Part shown: piece after piece, positions 26,626-36,194 of the stretch | How the letters are laid out: every line of letters starts with the position of its first letter | How positions within the stretch are numbered: the stretch's first letter is position 1 | Assembly (NCBI GenBank): GCA_964539665.1 | Contig: CAZIKB010000014.1 | Span: forward strand, 8,137 to 72,136 | Reading direction: 5' to 3' | Source of the DNA: CAZIKB01 sp964539665 | GTDB lineage: Bacteria > Zhuqueibacterota > Zhuqueibacteria > Oceanimicrobiales > Oceanimicrobiaceae | Length of the DNA: 64,000 bases | Notes under the pieces: generated by a model | What the model was told of the DNA's origin: nothing | Seen by the model: the letters and a program-made list of their open reading frames with translations, nothing else | The model's database searches: none | Made by a program: the position numbers and the translations under genes

Positions 26626-29040
26626 ATGAGACGTCTAATCGTTACCTGTCTATTTATATTGTGTTTTGAGCAAGGTTGGAGCCAATCCATACCGGACTAC
26701 TATGTTCGCAATAGTTTTCTCCAGGCATCTCCGGCCGCATTTGAAGGTGGTTTGCTTGGATTTGCCAATCCTGCCAATCTTGCTTTACTCCATAGACCAG
26801 AGTGGCGCTTCTACTGGTCAACTGACGGCGCCGATGCAATTTCATTTAAAAATTGGGGCGTTTTTTCAGGCATCAGAGGTGTAGGCTTTACTGTGCAACG
26901 GCAGAAATTCGGCGGCATAGGAGTTACAGATTTCCGCCTTTCATCCGGATTTGGCTCACGGGCTATGGCAGTTGGTTTTGCTTATGGCTGGTCAGCGGGA
27001 AAATTGGATGATTTGGGTCGGCAAAAATTGATTTCAGCCGGTGCGATAGTACGTCCAAACCGCTTTTTATCGATTGGATTGATTGGCAATTTTTCGATAG
27101 AAAGCAGTAGTCGGGAAGGAGTAGGTGAAATCGGCATACGTCCGTTTGGCACGCCAACACTCACCCTGTTTGCTGATGCAGCTATTCAAAAATCTGTGAA
27201 AGTAAAGGATGCGCCCTGGAGCGCCGGGGCTGCTCTGCAATTGGCCTCGGGAATGCATCTTGTCGGGCGTTATTTTAAATCAGAAGCATTCACACTGGGA
27301 TTGAGTGTGAATTTTGGCAAAAGCGGAATTAGCGCTCAGAGCCATTTCAACCCTGATTCGGATTATGAGTCTAATACGTACATGTTTCGCTCTGGAAGCA
27401 TGAAACCAAGTCTCTTCCCCACCCACTTTGGTAAGGGCAAGCGCTACGTTCCATTTAGTCTGCGAGGCCGGGTAGAGCATCTTAATTATGTCATTTTTGA
27501 CAGCGGTACAAAGCGCTTAATGGACATTCTTTCCAATATACAAGCTGCCACTGACGACCCACGAGTGAGTGTTCTTGCACTCAATCTCTCTTCCATGAGT
27601 GTCCGTCCTGAACATGCCTGGGAAATACGAGAGGCATTAAAAGATGCTAAAAAGGCTGGTAAAAAGGTCATTATGTTTTTTGATAATGCAGCCATGACGA
27701 CCTATCATCTGGCCAGCATTGCGGACGTGATAGTGATGGATCCCCAGGGATCACTTATGATGGGAGGCTATGCTCTGGGGCGCACATATTTGAAAGGCAC
27801 GTTAGAAAAGTTAGGCCTGGGTTTTGATGAATGGCGGTTCTTTGAATACAAATCGGCCATGGAGACCTACAGCCGCGATTCCATGTCTGATGCGGACAGA
27901 GAACAGTTCCAGGATTACGTGGACGATTGGTACGAACTCACACGCAGCGAAGTTTGCGATTCCCGAAATATCACCCACCCGGAATTTGACCGAATCATTG
28001 ATGATGAGAGTTTTATAATACCAGAAAATGCGCTGCAATTTGGCTTGGTAGATACATTAGCACGCTGGTCTGCCATCGATAATATCATAGCCAGTCTAAC
28101 AGGCGACGGGAAAAAGGGCCTTTCTGCAAATCAGTTATTGGCCAATGCCTTACCAAAACAAAATTGGGGCGCTCTTCCGAAAATTGCCATTGTCTATGGA
28201 TTAGGCGTGTGTGCTATGGATGAGGGCATTAAAGCGCGCTGGCTGGAAAGAGTGTTTCTCGGATTGGCCGGCAGTAAATCTGTGAAGGCGGTCGTGTTCC
28301 GGGTGGACTCTCCCGGTGGAGACGGCATGGCCAGCGATCTGGTTGCGGAAGCTTTGAAAAAATGCAGCGAAGTTAAACCCGTAATCATTTCCCAGGGGCA
28401 GGTAGCGGGTTCAGGCGGATACTGGATCTCCATGTATGGCGATACCATCTTAGCCGGGCCGAATACCATTACCGGTTCAATCGGCGTTATTGGCGGCTGG
28501 GTCTACGACAAAGGCTTCAGTGAAAAACTGGGCATGACTTCCGACCTGGTGCAACGCGGCAAGCACGCCGATTTGCTGCAGGGGATCCGTCTGCCATACA
28601 TTAACATTCAGGTTCCGGCGCGCAATTTGAATCCAGGAGAACGAGCCAAGGCAGAAGAGATCATACGTGGTTTCTACGATGTTTTTGTCAAGAAAGTCGC
28701 ACAAGGTCGGAATATGTCTGAAGATAAAGTGCGGGAAATTGCTGAAGGTCATTTCTATTCCGGCATTAAAGGCAAAGAACTCGGTCTGGTGGATGAAGTT
28801 GGCGGTTTACTTACAGCGATAACCATTGCCAAACAGAAAGTCGGTTTAAAGCCCGATCAGGAAATTGAAATTGTCGAAATTCCAAAAAACAAAGGATTTA
28901 TCAATTTTCGGGAGAACCTTTATCCTGTAAGTATGAAAATGCAGGAAGATGCGGTGATTCAATTTATCAGGATGATATGTGAGCATCCTGGTAAACCACT
29001 GCCGCTTTTGCTGCCGGGAACGTATCCGAGCCTTTACTAA
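26626..29040 (+). CDS. sppA: Signal peptide peptidase SppA (S49) fused to an N-terminal beta-barrel-like region
   Basis: The start at 26626 follows AGGAGGG and gives a proper signal peptide; longer in-frame starts run through a repeat. Of 804 residues, about 25-290 are strand-rich and barrel-like (FANPANLAL, WRFYWSTDG, GFTVQRQKFGG, FTLGLSVNFG). Two S49 domains follow. The catalytic Lys409 (EYKSAMETYS) is in the first and Ser596 (QVAGSGGYW) in the second, the same Lys/Ser arrangement as bacterial SppA. SppA normally sits in the inner membrane and degrades signal peptides. Here the anchor looks like an outer-membrane barrel, which would place the protease elsewhere. The peptidase call is firm; the barrel call is moderate. 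Confidence 0.85.
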   Translation: MRRLIVTCLFILCFEQGWSQSIPDYYVRNSFLQASPAAFEGGLLGFANPANLALLHRPEWRFYWSTDGADAISFKNWGVFSGIRGVGFTVQRQKFGGIGVTDFRLSSGFGSRAMAVGFAYGWSAGKLDDLGRQKLISAGAIVRPNRFLSIGLIGNFSIESSSREGVGEIGIRPFGTPTLTLFADAAIQKSVKVKDAPWSAGAALQLASGMHLVGRYFKSEAFTLGLSVNFGKSGISAQSHFNPDSDYESNTYMFRSGSMKPSLFPTHFGKGKRYVPFSLRGRVEHLNYVIFDSGTKRLMDILSNIQAATDDPRVSVLALNLSSMSVRPEHAWEIREALKDAKKAGKKVIMFFDNAAMTTYHLASIADVIVMDPQGSLMMGGYALGRTYLKGTLEKLGLGFDEWRFFEYKSAMETYSRDSMSDADREQFQDYVDDWYELTRSEVCDSRNITHPEFDRIIDDESFIIPENALQFGLVDTLARWSAIDNIIASLTGDGKKGLSANQLLANALPKQNWGALPKIAIVYGLGVCAMDEGIKARWLERVFLGLAGSKSVKAVVFRVDSPGGDGMASDLVAEALKKCSEVKPVIISQGQVAGSGGYWISMYGDTILAGPNTITGSIGVIGGWVYDKGFSEKLGMTSDLVQRGKHADLLQGIRLPYINIQVPARNLNPGERAKAEEIIRGFYDVFVKKVAQGRNMSEDKVREIAEGHFYSGIKGKELGLVDEVGGLLTAITIAKQKVGLKPDQEIEIVEIPKNKGFINFRENLYPVSMKMQEDAVIQFIRMICEHPGKPLPLLLPGTYPSLY

Positions 29041-29086
29041 TCTGTCTTCATCGTGGAATAATAGTAAAAGATAAAAACCAATAATA

Positions 29087-29230
29087 ACCACGGAATCACA
29101 CGGATTTTGCACGGAAATGAAAAACAATATATTTTCAAGAAATTAGAAACTATTCAGGTTTGGCATTAATTCGGATGCAGGAATCTAATACCAATATTAT
29201 AAAAACATATTTCCGTGTTTTTCCGTGGTA
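29087..29230. repeat. Inverted-repeat element with CACGGA motifs
   Basis: Left arm CCACGGAATCACACGGAT (from 29089) and right arm TTTCCGTGTTTTTCCGTGG (29210-29228) are near reverse complements around about 100 bases of A+T-rich sequence. The same CACGGA words open the dispersed repeats at 39569 and 42618. It fills the spacer after sppA; no gene is seen between 29041 and 29362. Confidence 0.5.
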
Positions 29231-29362
29231 AATTGGATTATCATATTTCAGATTCGATGTTCTTATGTGTTTAATTTAAATCCCAAATGTGGTTAAAATT
29301 AAACAGTTGCACAGTTTTAACAGTTTATTTAAATTTGTAATAATTAATTTATGGAGGATAAG

Positions 29363-29791
29363 ATGGAACAAAACTATTCAAACCACAGAAGATTGGTTCC
29401 CATGTATCATTTTGTATTATTTGCTTTCAGCATTCTCACTATAATTGGCTCAATCGTAAATTTCACCAAGTCTCTTGGAACAGCAGGACTCTACAGCGCT
29501 TCATTAATTTTGGTGATAACTGTCGCGTTTTTCATCTTGTCTGTTTTCACCAGAACTTTTGCATTAAAGGCTCAGGACAGAGCAATTCGTGCCGAGGAAA
29601 ACCTGAGGCATTTCGCGATGAGCGGAAAATTGCTTGATCCCAAATTAGACATTCGCCAAATCATCGGTTTAAGGTTTGCTTCAGATGAAGAATTTTTAGA
29701 ACTGGAGAAGAAAGCTGTGGAGGAAAATCTGAAGGAAGATGAGATTAAGAAAGCTGTAAAAAACTGGAAGGCTGATACATATCGGGTGTAA
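29363..29791 (+). CDS. DUF6526-like small membrane protein
   Basis: The start is taken at 29363 because GGAGG lies just upstream, inside a spurious earlier ATG. The 142-residue protein opens QNYSNHRRLVPMYHF, a hallmark of a small family of two-helix membrane proteins, then has helices near residues 15-35 and 45-65 and a basic or acidic C-terminal cytoplasmic helix region (EEKAVEENLKEDEIKKAV-like). The function is unknown. Confidence 0.7.
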   Translation: MEQNYSNHRRLVPMYHFVLFAFSILTIIGSIVNFTKSLGTAGLYSASLILVITVAFFILSVFTRTFALKAQDRAIRAEENLRHFAMSGKLLDPKLDIRQIIGLRFASDEEFLELEKKAVEENLKEDEIKKAVKNWKADTYRV

Positions 29792-29887
29792 TCGAGAAAA
29801 TAAGGCACCAGTTTATCCTGCTATACCTAAAGTTAGTGCTATAGTGATTTTTTCTTGAATGACAAACTATCAAGAAAGGTAAATAGA

Positions 29888-30936
29888 ATGAATGAAGAAA
29901 ATCTGAACGAAACTGCCCAACAAATTATCGGTGAAAACAAACCTGATGATTATATAATTCATCCCGCGCAACACGCGAAATATTTAGAGGAAAGAGCGCC
30001 TGCATTATCCGCTATTCTGAGTTCTACAGAGATGAAAGAATCGGCAGGGCAATACGAAAAATTGGACCAGCAGGCTGTCAATGCACAAAAAAGATTTAAA
30101 TCCATTTCAAACCTGGCAAGCTGGACGATTATTGGCTCCGCCATCTGCAGTACTGGACTACTGGTCATCAGTATTTTAACTGATGGGACCGTTGGCAGTC
30201 CTGATAATCTAAGAATTTTGACTGGCAATCCCAGGACCTTCGCTGTTTCATTTGCTCTGTGCGGAATATTATTTGGCGCAGGAGCTGTTATTCTGCTGAA
30301 TTTACTTCGTACCGGACGCTTGTTAGGGCAATGGATGCAAAATCGCGCAGAGGCAGAAATGCAGCGATTGCAATATTTTACGCTGGTCACCAGTAAGCAA
30401 GTTGATTCTAAAAATGAATCGAATATTCCAATCTCGCTTTTGCAATTAGAGTATTTTCGCAGATTCCAATTAGATGTACAATTAAATTACTACACGAGTC
30501 GCGGAGCAGAACATGACTCAGCAGCCCAAAAAACGCTGCTTTACAGCTCTATTGCGATGGGCGTGGTCGCTTAGCAAACGGAGCAAGCGGTTTGTTGGGT
30601 AGCGCTTTCAGTATAAAATTAACGGCAATTGCAGCTCTGGCAATAATTGCCAAAGCCTTTGTTTCCAGAATTTCTAACACCGAAGCCATTAACCAGGATG
30701 GTAGAAATGCTGAACGCTATAACCGTACTGCCGTAACTTTAAAAAAATTGAGAAACAGGTTGAATGAAGTCAGACGACAAGTGAGTGCTGGTAACTTTGA
30801 CATTTTATCTGAATTTGTTGAAGCGGTACACGATCAACTTTCCCTCGAACACCGGCAGTGGTTGGAAACGATTTCCCAGGCCGGTACAGCCTATGGAAAT
30901 TTTGAACATCATTTGGAACAGCTTGTCAAAAATTAG
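29888..30936 (+). pseudogene. SLATT/DUF4231-like membrane protein, frameshifted
   Basis: Two frames make one protein. The first (ATG 29888 to the stop at 30574) has a cytoplasmic N-terminus, a two-helix hairpin (ASWTIIGSAICSTGLLVISI and FAVSFALCGILFGAGAVILL) and then QRLQYFTLVTSKQ. Reading continues one frame over from about 30560 as LANGASGLLGSAFSI, a second helix, and a C-terminal helical domain (RYNRTAVTLKKLRNRLNEV, FVEAVHDQLSLEHRQWLE), which is the SLATT/DUF4231 signature. One base is missing near GGTCGCTTAGC. SLATT proteins are proposed membrane-pore effectors in nucleotide-signal conflict systems. Decay or sequence error cannot be separated here. Confidence 0.7.
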
Positions 30937-30948
30937 GGACTTAGTAAT

Positions 30949-31122
30949 TTGATTTTCAAAGCCATCGAATTCGCAGCCCAAGCCCATGCAGGACATTTTC
31001 GAAAAGGGACTAAAATTCCTTATATAATCCATCCTCTTGCTGTTGCTAAAATTTTAATCGAAAACGAATATTCGGAGGAAATTGTAATTGCGGGAATTCT
31101 GCATGATACCATTGAGCAATAA
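30949..31122 (+). pseudogene. Truncated HD-domain fragment, (p)ppGpp hydrolase-like
   Basis: A 57-residue frame starting TTG, 12 bases after the SLATT-like gene. It reads KAIEFAAQAHAGHFRKGTKI, IIHPLAVAKILIE and IVIAGILHDTIEQ, which is the start of the RelA/SpoT-type HD hydrolase domain (HAGHFRKG, IHP and the HD of LHDT). Complete small alarmone hydrolases are about 150-190 residues; here a stop falls directly after the HD, although the following codons still read LTI as family members do. It is most likely a remnant. Confidence 0.65.
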
Positions 31123-31143
31123 CTCACAATAAGAGGATTTACC

Positions 31144-31776
31144 ATGCAAATTACCGAACCAATGACTATACTTACCGATTACATTCTGGCAGTCTTCACA
31201 ATTACTCTGGCGGTTTTCCTATATCGGGCCGGGCGTCAACAAAGACAAGTTTCCATCAAGCTCTGGGCTGCCGCTTTTGTTGCGACAGCAATAGCAGCCA
31301 TTGTTGGCGGCACCGCCCACGGTTTCGCACTTTATCTGGGCCATCTTTCTAAAGCGATCATTTGGAAAGCTACGGTAATCTCAATTGGTATTGCCAGCTT
31401 TTTCATGCTTGCCGGCACAATCATAGCCTCTGTTAAAAAACCCGTCAGTCGATTCTTCTTAGCAGCCGCCTTGATTAAGTTTCTAATTTACGCAGTCTGG
31501 ATGGTTTTCCATGATGAATTCCGCTTCGTGATTTATGATTATGCACCAGCCATGTTTGGAGTTATCTTTCTGCAACTGTATGTGTTTGTTAAAGGGCAAG
31601 GAAAAAGTGCAGGTTGGATTATTGCCGGCATCTTTGTATCCTTTGCAGCAGCGGGTATTCAATTGAGTGGTTTCACCATTCATCAACACTTTAATCACAA
31701 CGATTTATACCATGTCATCCAGATTGGAGCGATTTATCTGTTGTATAAAGGCGCTTGCTTGCTAAAAGATAAATGA
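31144..31776 (+). CDS. DUF6962-like seven-helix membrane protein
   Basis: The 210-residue product is almost wholly hydrophobic, with about seven transmembrane helices. The C-terminal motif HFNHNDLYHVIQ, with closely spaced His, Asn and Asp, resembles the metal site of the CREST membrane-hydrolase superfamily that includes alkaline ceramidases. A conserved GGTAHG lies in an early helix (near residue 57). This suggests a zinc-dependent lipid amidohydrolase, but the substrate is unknown and the relation is inferred from motifs only. The AAGAGG ribosome site is good. The following gene is 65 bases downstream. Confidence 0.65.
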   Translation: MQITEPMTILTDYILAVFTITLAVFLYRAGRQQRQVSIKLWAAAFVATAIAAIVGGTAHGFALYLGHLSKAIIWKATVISIGIASFFMLAGTIIASVKKPVSRFFLAAALIKFLIYAVWMVFHDEFRFVIYDYAPAMFGVIFLQLYVFVKGQGKSAGWIIAGIFVSFAAAGIQLSGFTIHQHFNHNDLYHVIQIGAIYLLYKGACLLKDK

Positions 31777-31841
31777 CTATATTTGCCACCAAAACTTCAT
31801 TAGTCGGTTTACTCTGCTTTAATTTAAGAAAGGAACATTCC

Positions 31842-33539
31842 ATGAGAAAAATAATCAGTTTTCTGGTTCTGTATTTAGCATTTGCCGTCTCCATTTATGC
31901 GCAGGATCGCATCACTGGCAAATCCTTTGCCACTCGCTCCGAAGTCATTGCTCAACATGGCATGGCTGCCACCAGTCAGCCTTTAGCGACGCAAGTTGCC
32001 CTGGACATTTTAAAACAAGGCGGCAATGCCATAGATGCGGCCATCGCAGCGAATGCTACCTTAGGTTTGGTAGAGCCCACAGGCAATGGCATGGGCGGCG
32101 ATCTCTTCGCTATAGTTTGGGACGCTAAAACCGAAAAGCTTTACGGTTTAAATGCCAGCGGCCGTTCACCCTATTCTCTGACCCTGGAGCATTTTAAAAA
32201 GCAGGGATTAAAATGGATTCCAAGCCATGGACCCTTACCAGTGTCCGTGCCCGGCTGTGTGGACGGTTGGTTTGAGCTGCACAAGAAATTCGGTAAACTT
32301 CCCGTGAAAACCATTTTGGCCCCGGCGATTAAATATGCCAGAGAAGGTTTTCCTGTGACTGAACTAATAGCATACTACTGGCAGCGTAGTGTGCCCGTGT
32401 TAGAGCAATGGCCTGGATTCAAAGAAACATTTATGCCCAATGGCCGGGCTCCCCAAAAAGGCGAAATCTTTAAAAATCCGAATCTGGCTAATACCCTCGA
32501 AAAAATCGCTCACAGCGGACGGGACGTGTTTTATAAAGGCGAAATCGCCAAAACAATGGATTCTTTCATGAAACGTGTTGGCGGCTTTCTGTCATACAAA
32601 GATTTAGCCGATCATAAATCCGAATGGGTGGAACCGGTTTCCACTAACTATCGCGGTTACGATATCTGGGAACTGCCTCCCAACGGCCAGGGAATTGCCG
32701 CCCTGCAAATTCTGAATATCTTAGAGGGCTTCGACATCAAGGGCATGGATTTTGGCAGCACAGCATATATCCACTATTTTCTCGAGGCCAAAAAGTTAGC
32801 TTTTGAGGACCGGGCTAAATTTTACGCAGATCCGGACTTCAATGAAATTCCTGTTAAAGAGCTCATTTCAAAAGAATATGCTGCTGAAAGAAGGAAATTA
32901 ATTAGTCCCAATCAAGCAGCAGGAAGTTATGCCGCCGGTAATCCAGCTTTGGAAAATGGCGACACTATTTACCTGACTGTGGCGGATGGCGACGGCAACA
33001 TGATTTCGCTCATCCAGAGTAACTACCGCGGCATGGGCAGCGGACTATCCCCCGATGGCCTGGGCTTCATTTTTCAGGACCGCGGTGAATTGTTTACATT
33101 AGAAGAGGGACAATTCAACACCTACGCACCGCACAAGCGGCCTTTTCATACCATCATTCCGGCGTTTATCACCAAAGACGGGAAACCATTTATGAGTTTC
33201 GGAGTCATGGGTGGTGCAACCCAGCCACAGGCACATGCCCAGATTGTGATAAATATGGTCGATTTTGGCATGACCCTTCAGGAAGCCGGTGATGCTCCAC
33301 GAATTTTGCATACAGGCTCGTCACAACCCACTGGCGGGAAAATGGTCGATGGCGGTCGCGTTTATCTGGAAACCGGCGTCTCATATGAAACAATTCGTGA
33401 GCTGGTTAAAATGGGCCATCGGGTTGGTTTTAATGTCGGCAGCTACGGCGGCTATCAGGCGATTATGTTTGACTGGCAAAACAAAGTTTATTATGGCGCC
33501 TCTGAATCACGTAAAGATGGACAGGCTGCAGGGTATTAA
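31842..33539 (+). CDS. ggt: Gamma-glutamyltransferase-family protein, exported
   Basis: The start at 31842 follows AAGGAAC and gives a signal peptide (IISFLVLYLAFAVSIYAQ). The 565-residue precursor has the family opening (GMAATSQPLATQVALDILKQ, GGNAIDAAIAANATLGLVEP) and the autocleavage/nucleophile region NGDTIYLTVADGDGNMISL with Thr375 as the probable first residue of the small subunit. Further family blocks are GMGSGLSPDGLGF, FGVMGGATQPQAH and the LE in VYLETGV. It likely cleaves gamma-glutamyl bonds such as glutathione outside the cytoplasm. Some relatives act on other N-capped substrates. Confidence 0.9.
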   Translation: MRKIISFLVLYLAFAVSIYAQDRITGKSFATRSEVIAQHGMAATSQPLATQVALDILKQGGNAIDAAIAANATLGLVEPTGNGMGGDLFAIVWDAKTEKLYGLNASGRSPYSLTLEHFKKQGLKWIPSHGPLPVSVPGCVDGWFELHKKFGKLPVKTILAPAIKYAREGFPVTELIAYYWQRSVPVLEQWPGFKETFMPNGRAPQKGEIFKNPNLANTLEKIAHSGRDVFYKGEIAKTMDSFMKRVGGFLSYKDLADHKSEWVEPVSTNYRGYDIWELPPNGQGIAALQILNILEGFDIKGMDFGSTAYIHYFLEAKKLAFEDRAKFYADPDFNEIPVKELISKEYAAERRKLISPNQAAGSYAAGNPALENGDTIYLTVADGDGNMISLIQSNYRGMGSGLSPDGLGFIFQDRGELFTLEEGQFNTYAPHKRPFHTIIPAFITKDGKPFMSFGVMGGATQPQAHAQIVINMVDFGMTLQEAGDAPRILHTGSSQPTGGKMVDGGRVYLETGVSYETIRELVKMGHRVGFNVGSYGGYQAIMFDWQNKVYYGASESRKDGQAAGY

Positions 33540-33554
33540 TTCATTGATTTGAAT

Positions 33555-33632
33555 TGTCATTGCGAGGAACGAAGTGACGAAGCAATCTCCTGATTTTCTG
33601 CAACTTTGGAGATTGCTTCGCTTCACTCGCAA
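33555..33632. repeat. Dispersed palindromic repeat, copy 2
   Basis: Related to the element at 26511-26602, in the other orientation. It opens TGTCATTGCGAGGAACGAAG and contains GAAGCAATCTCC paired with GGAGATTGCTTC (perfect 12-base arms), followed by GCTTCACTCGCAAG. It lies directly downstream of the gamma-glutamyltransferase gene. The stretch 33633-33974 that follows shows no gene. Confidence 0.7.
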
Positions 33633-33974
33633 GTACATACCATATGCCTGAGCGTCTGTCTCAATCACAATGTCATTCATGATCATTCGGTCATTAAGTC
33701 AATGACAACAAATGATTTAATAACCACCAAATGACAGTTTATAATCAGAATTTAAAATTCACTGGGACGCTTGATTAGAAATCAAAGACATGCAGGCAGT
33801 GTTCCGCCGAATCCATCCGCGCGCAAAAAGACCAATATCCAGTGCCTCTGCTATTCCCTAAATAATTACAAAAATCAAACATCAGGGCTTGCTTTTTTTA
33901 GTTGCTGTCTTTACCTTACGAACATGTTCTTTGGCAATGCAACAGAAAAAAAGCTTTATAGGGTGATTTTTTTA

Positions 33975-34471
33975 CACCCGAAATTGGTGTGTTATAGCAC
34001 CTATTTGGCGCAAGGTATTATGACCCGCAGATTGGGAGGTGGTTGAGTGTTGATCCGGTTGGAGAGTAAGAATCCAAGTTTGACTCCATTTGCATATACA
34101 GCAAACAATCCTATTAACTTAGTTGATTTTGACGGTAAAGCTCTTGGAGTTGCTATCGGTGTTGGAATAGTACTGGGAGTATGTGAACTGACTGTACTTG
34201 CTTTAGGTAGTGTCGTTGCTTTGGCTGCAACTAGCAGATATGGAGGGAACAGCAGAAGCATTAAAGGGTATCTTCATTTGTCGATGAAAACGTTAACAAA
34301 CCAATAATTGAAGGTGCTAAAGGATTATTTAACAAATTACAAAATCTATTTTCTAAGAAAAAGGTCAAGCAGAAACAACCAATCAGGTGATAAACAGGCA
34401 CAAACCGAAAAAGAAAAAGCTTGGGCAAAAAGTAAAGAAGGAAGCCGTTATTTGGTAAAATATCCCTAACA
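33975..34471 (+). pseudogene. RHS-repeat core and toxin-tail remnant
   Basis: In one frame near 34000-34068 the DNA reads LFGARYYDPQIGRWLSVDP, the RHS-repeat-associated core signature, then a stop. A neighbouring frame (34047-34307) continues with TPFAYTANNPINLVDFDGK, the end of the core, followed by a hydrophobic tail (GVAIGVGIVLGVCELTVLAL). Other frames downstream give KPIIEGAKGLFNKLQNLFSK and KAWAKSKEGSRYL, so several frameshifts have accumulated. It is the 3' end of an RHS/YD gene whose variable tail would be a polymorphic toxin; the rest is missing. The TPR gene that follows sits where an immunity gene normally would. Confidence 0.7.
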
Positions 34472-34523
34472 ATCTTTAGAGATTCCAGGAAAATCGTTGA
34501 TTTGAAAAACCAAGAACAGTACA

Positions 34524-35981
34524 ATGGAAAATAAAAATATTTTAGAAGCTATCGAGAATAAAATAAATACAGAAGATTATCATCAAGCTGATCAACTTTT
34601 CAAATCTATTGTGGTAGAGACACTTACAAAAAAATCAAAATTAAAATATTTCTTTTTGTTGGCAAAGGTTTATTTTGAACTTGATAAAAATGACTTAGTA
34701 ATGCCTACTTTAAATAAGGTATTTCAAAAACCGAGTGTGTTTTCCGAAATTGACAGAGCTTACCTACTAGCTGCCTGCCTGAACATGGATGAAGCCCAAA
34801 AAAAACATGGTGAAGAAAAAACTAAACTTTTGTATAAAGCAGAAAGATATTTTGATAAAATTAAAAGCATAGAGAACTTAAACCGTGAGGAGCAGAGAAT
34901 ATTATATTTTCAAAAGGCAATTCTCGAATTATCATTGAACAGAGTTGCCGAAAGTATAGTATGTTTTGAAAATGCTTTGGCGATTCATGAATCAACCGAC
35001 GACCAATGTATGCTTCATTCTTATTTAGCCGACGCTTATCGTGATACAAAGCATTATGAAAAGGCAATTGAGCATTATGACTTGGCTTTAGAAAAGACGT
35101 CACCAAGTGAAGACCGAAGTATTGCTTTTTTATCAATTGACAAAGCCAGAGTTTTAGATACGATAGGACGAGAATATGAAGCTAATAGAATTATTTTTAA
35201 CGTGTTAAACAAATTTGACAACGAAAAGAAAAGGGAAGATCACGAAATCGCTATGTACTGCCAAGGTGTTTTAGGATATACCTATTATTCACTTAAGGAA
35301 TACAAGACATCATTAGAACACTTTAATCAAGCATTGGGCCTAGCAAAAAGAATTGGAAGAGATACAACTCATTATTTATACGAAAGTTCAACAGTATACC
35401 GAGCCTTGAAGGATTTTGACCATGCTGAAAAAAGAGCAAGAGAAGCCTTGGAGTTAACAACTGATGATGACTATATTCAGTTGATTTATATCGAACTTTT
35501 TCGGCAATATAAGTATTCTGACCGATATGAGAAAGCAGTCGAAATGTTGCGGAAGTTAATTGAAGAATATCCTGATTATGAAGATTTGGGATGGATTTAC
35601 CGTATGATAGGCCACATGCAATCACTGTTGAACAAACATGGTGAAGCCATTGAGTATTTTGAAAAATCTCTAGAGGTACTTGACAAGGATGATGAGGGTC
35701 GTATTACTGCTTTGGATTTCACTGCCTATTGCTCTTTGAAATTGGGCAACATTGATAGAGCAATGGATATATGTCTTGACATTATCGGAAAATATCCAGA
35801 CGGTCCTAATTTGGCTTGGACACACGCAGTCTTGGCAAGATGTTATTTTGAAAAAGGCATGAAGATTCAAGCTCAGGATGAAGCTGAGAAAGCACAGCAG
35901 TACAAAGCGCCAACCTCGGAGGTTTATTCTTTTGCTGATAATGTCTTAGAAGAAATATTAAGAGACCTCGGGATCAAATAA
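34524..35981 (+). CDS. Cytoplasmic TPR protein
   Basis: The 485-residue protein has no signal peptide and consists almost wholly of TPR-like helix pairs: LHSYLADAYRDTKHYEKAIE, GVLGYTYYSLKEYKTSLEHF, STVYRALKDFDHAEKRAREA, IYRMIGHMQSLLNKHGEAIE and AVLARCYFEKGMKIQAQDEA. It is a protein-interaction scaffold with unknown partners. It starts about 50 bases after the RHS remnant, the usual place for an immunity or chaperone gene, but that role is speculation. Base use is more A+T-rich than in the secreted-protein genes around it. Confidence 0.8.
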   Translation: MENKNILEAIENKINTEDYHQADQLFKSIVVETLTKKSKLKYFFLLAKVYFELDKNDLVMPTLNKVFQKPSVFSEIDRAYLLAACLNMDEAQKKHGEEKTKLLYKAERYFDKIKSIENLNREEQRILYFQKAILELSLNRVAESIVCFENALAIHESTDDQCMLHSYLADAYRDTKHYEKAIEHYDLALEKTSPSEDRSIAFLSIDKARVLDTIGREYEANRIIFNVLNKFDNEKKREDHEIAMYCQGVLGYTYYSLKEYKTSLEHFNQALGLAKRIGRDTTHYLYESSTVYRALKDFDHAEKRAREALELTTDDDYIQLIYIELFRQYKYSDRYEKAVEMLRKLIEEYPDYEDLGWIYRMIGHMQSLLNKHGEAIEYFEKSLEVLDKDDEGRITALDFTAYCSLKLGNIDRAMDICLDIIGKYPDGPNLAWTHAVLARCYFEKGMKIQAQDEAEKAQQYKAPTSEVYSFADNVLEEILRDLGIK

Positions 35982-36194
35982 ACCAGGAAGTTCTTTTCGG
36001 ACAGAATTTGTTAGCCCCATGCTTTGCCTAACAGCTAATACTATAAGGAACAATGAATCAGGGCTTGCAGCCCTAACATCTTAATTGACTAAGCAACATG
36101 ACCAAACGTAACCTGTTGGACTTTGTCATTCATATTAAAGTATTGATAATAAATATTTGTGTGTCTTTCTTGAGATTGCAGTCGAACAAGAAGA

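Noticed and set aside
35982..36170. Possible third attC site after the TPR gene at 34524 (GCCTAAC at 36026-36032, GTTGGAC about 90 bases later)
   Set aside because: The left core fits, but the inner arms do not pair and the right end lacks the CTCGTTAT-C block shared by the two accepted sites; no matching core lies upstream of the gene.
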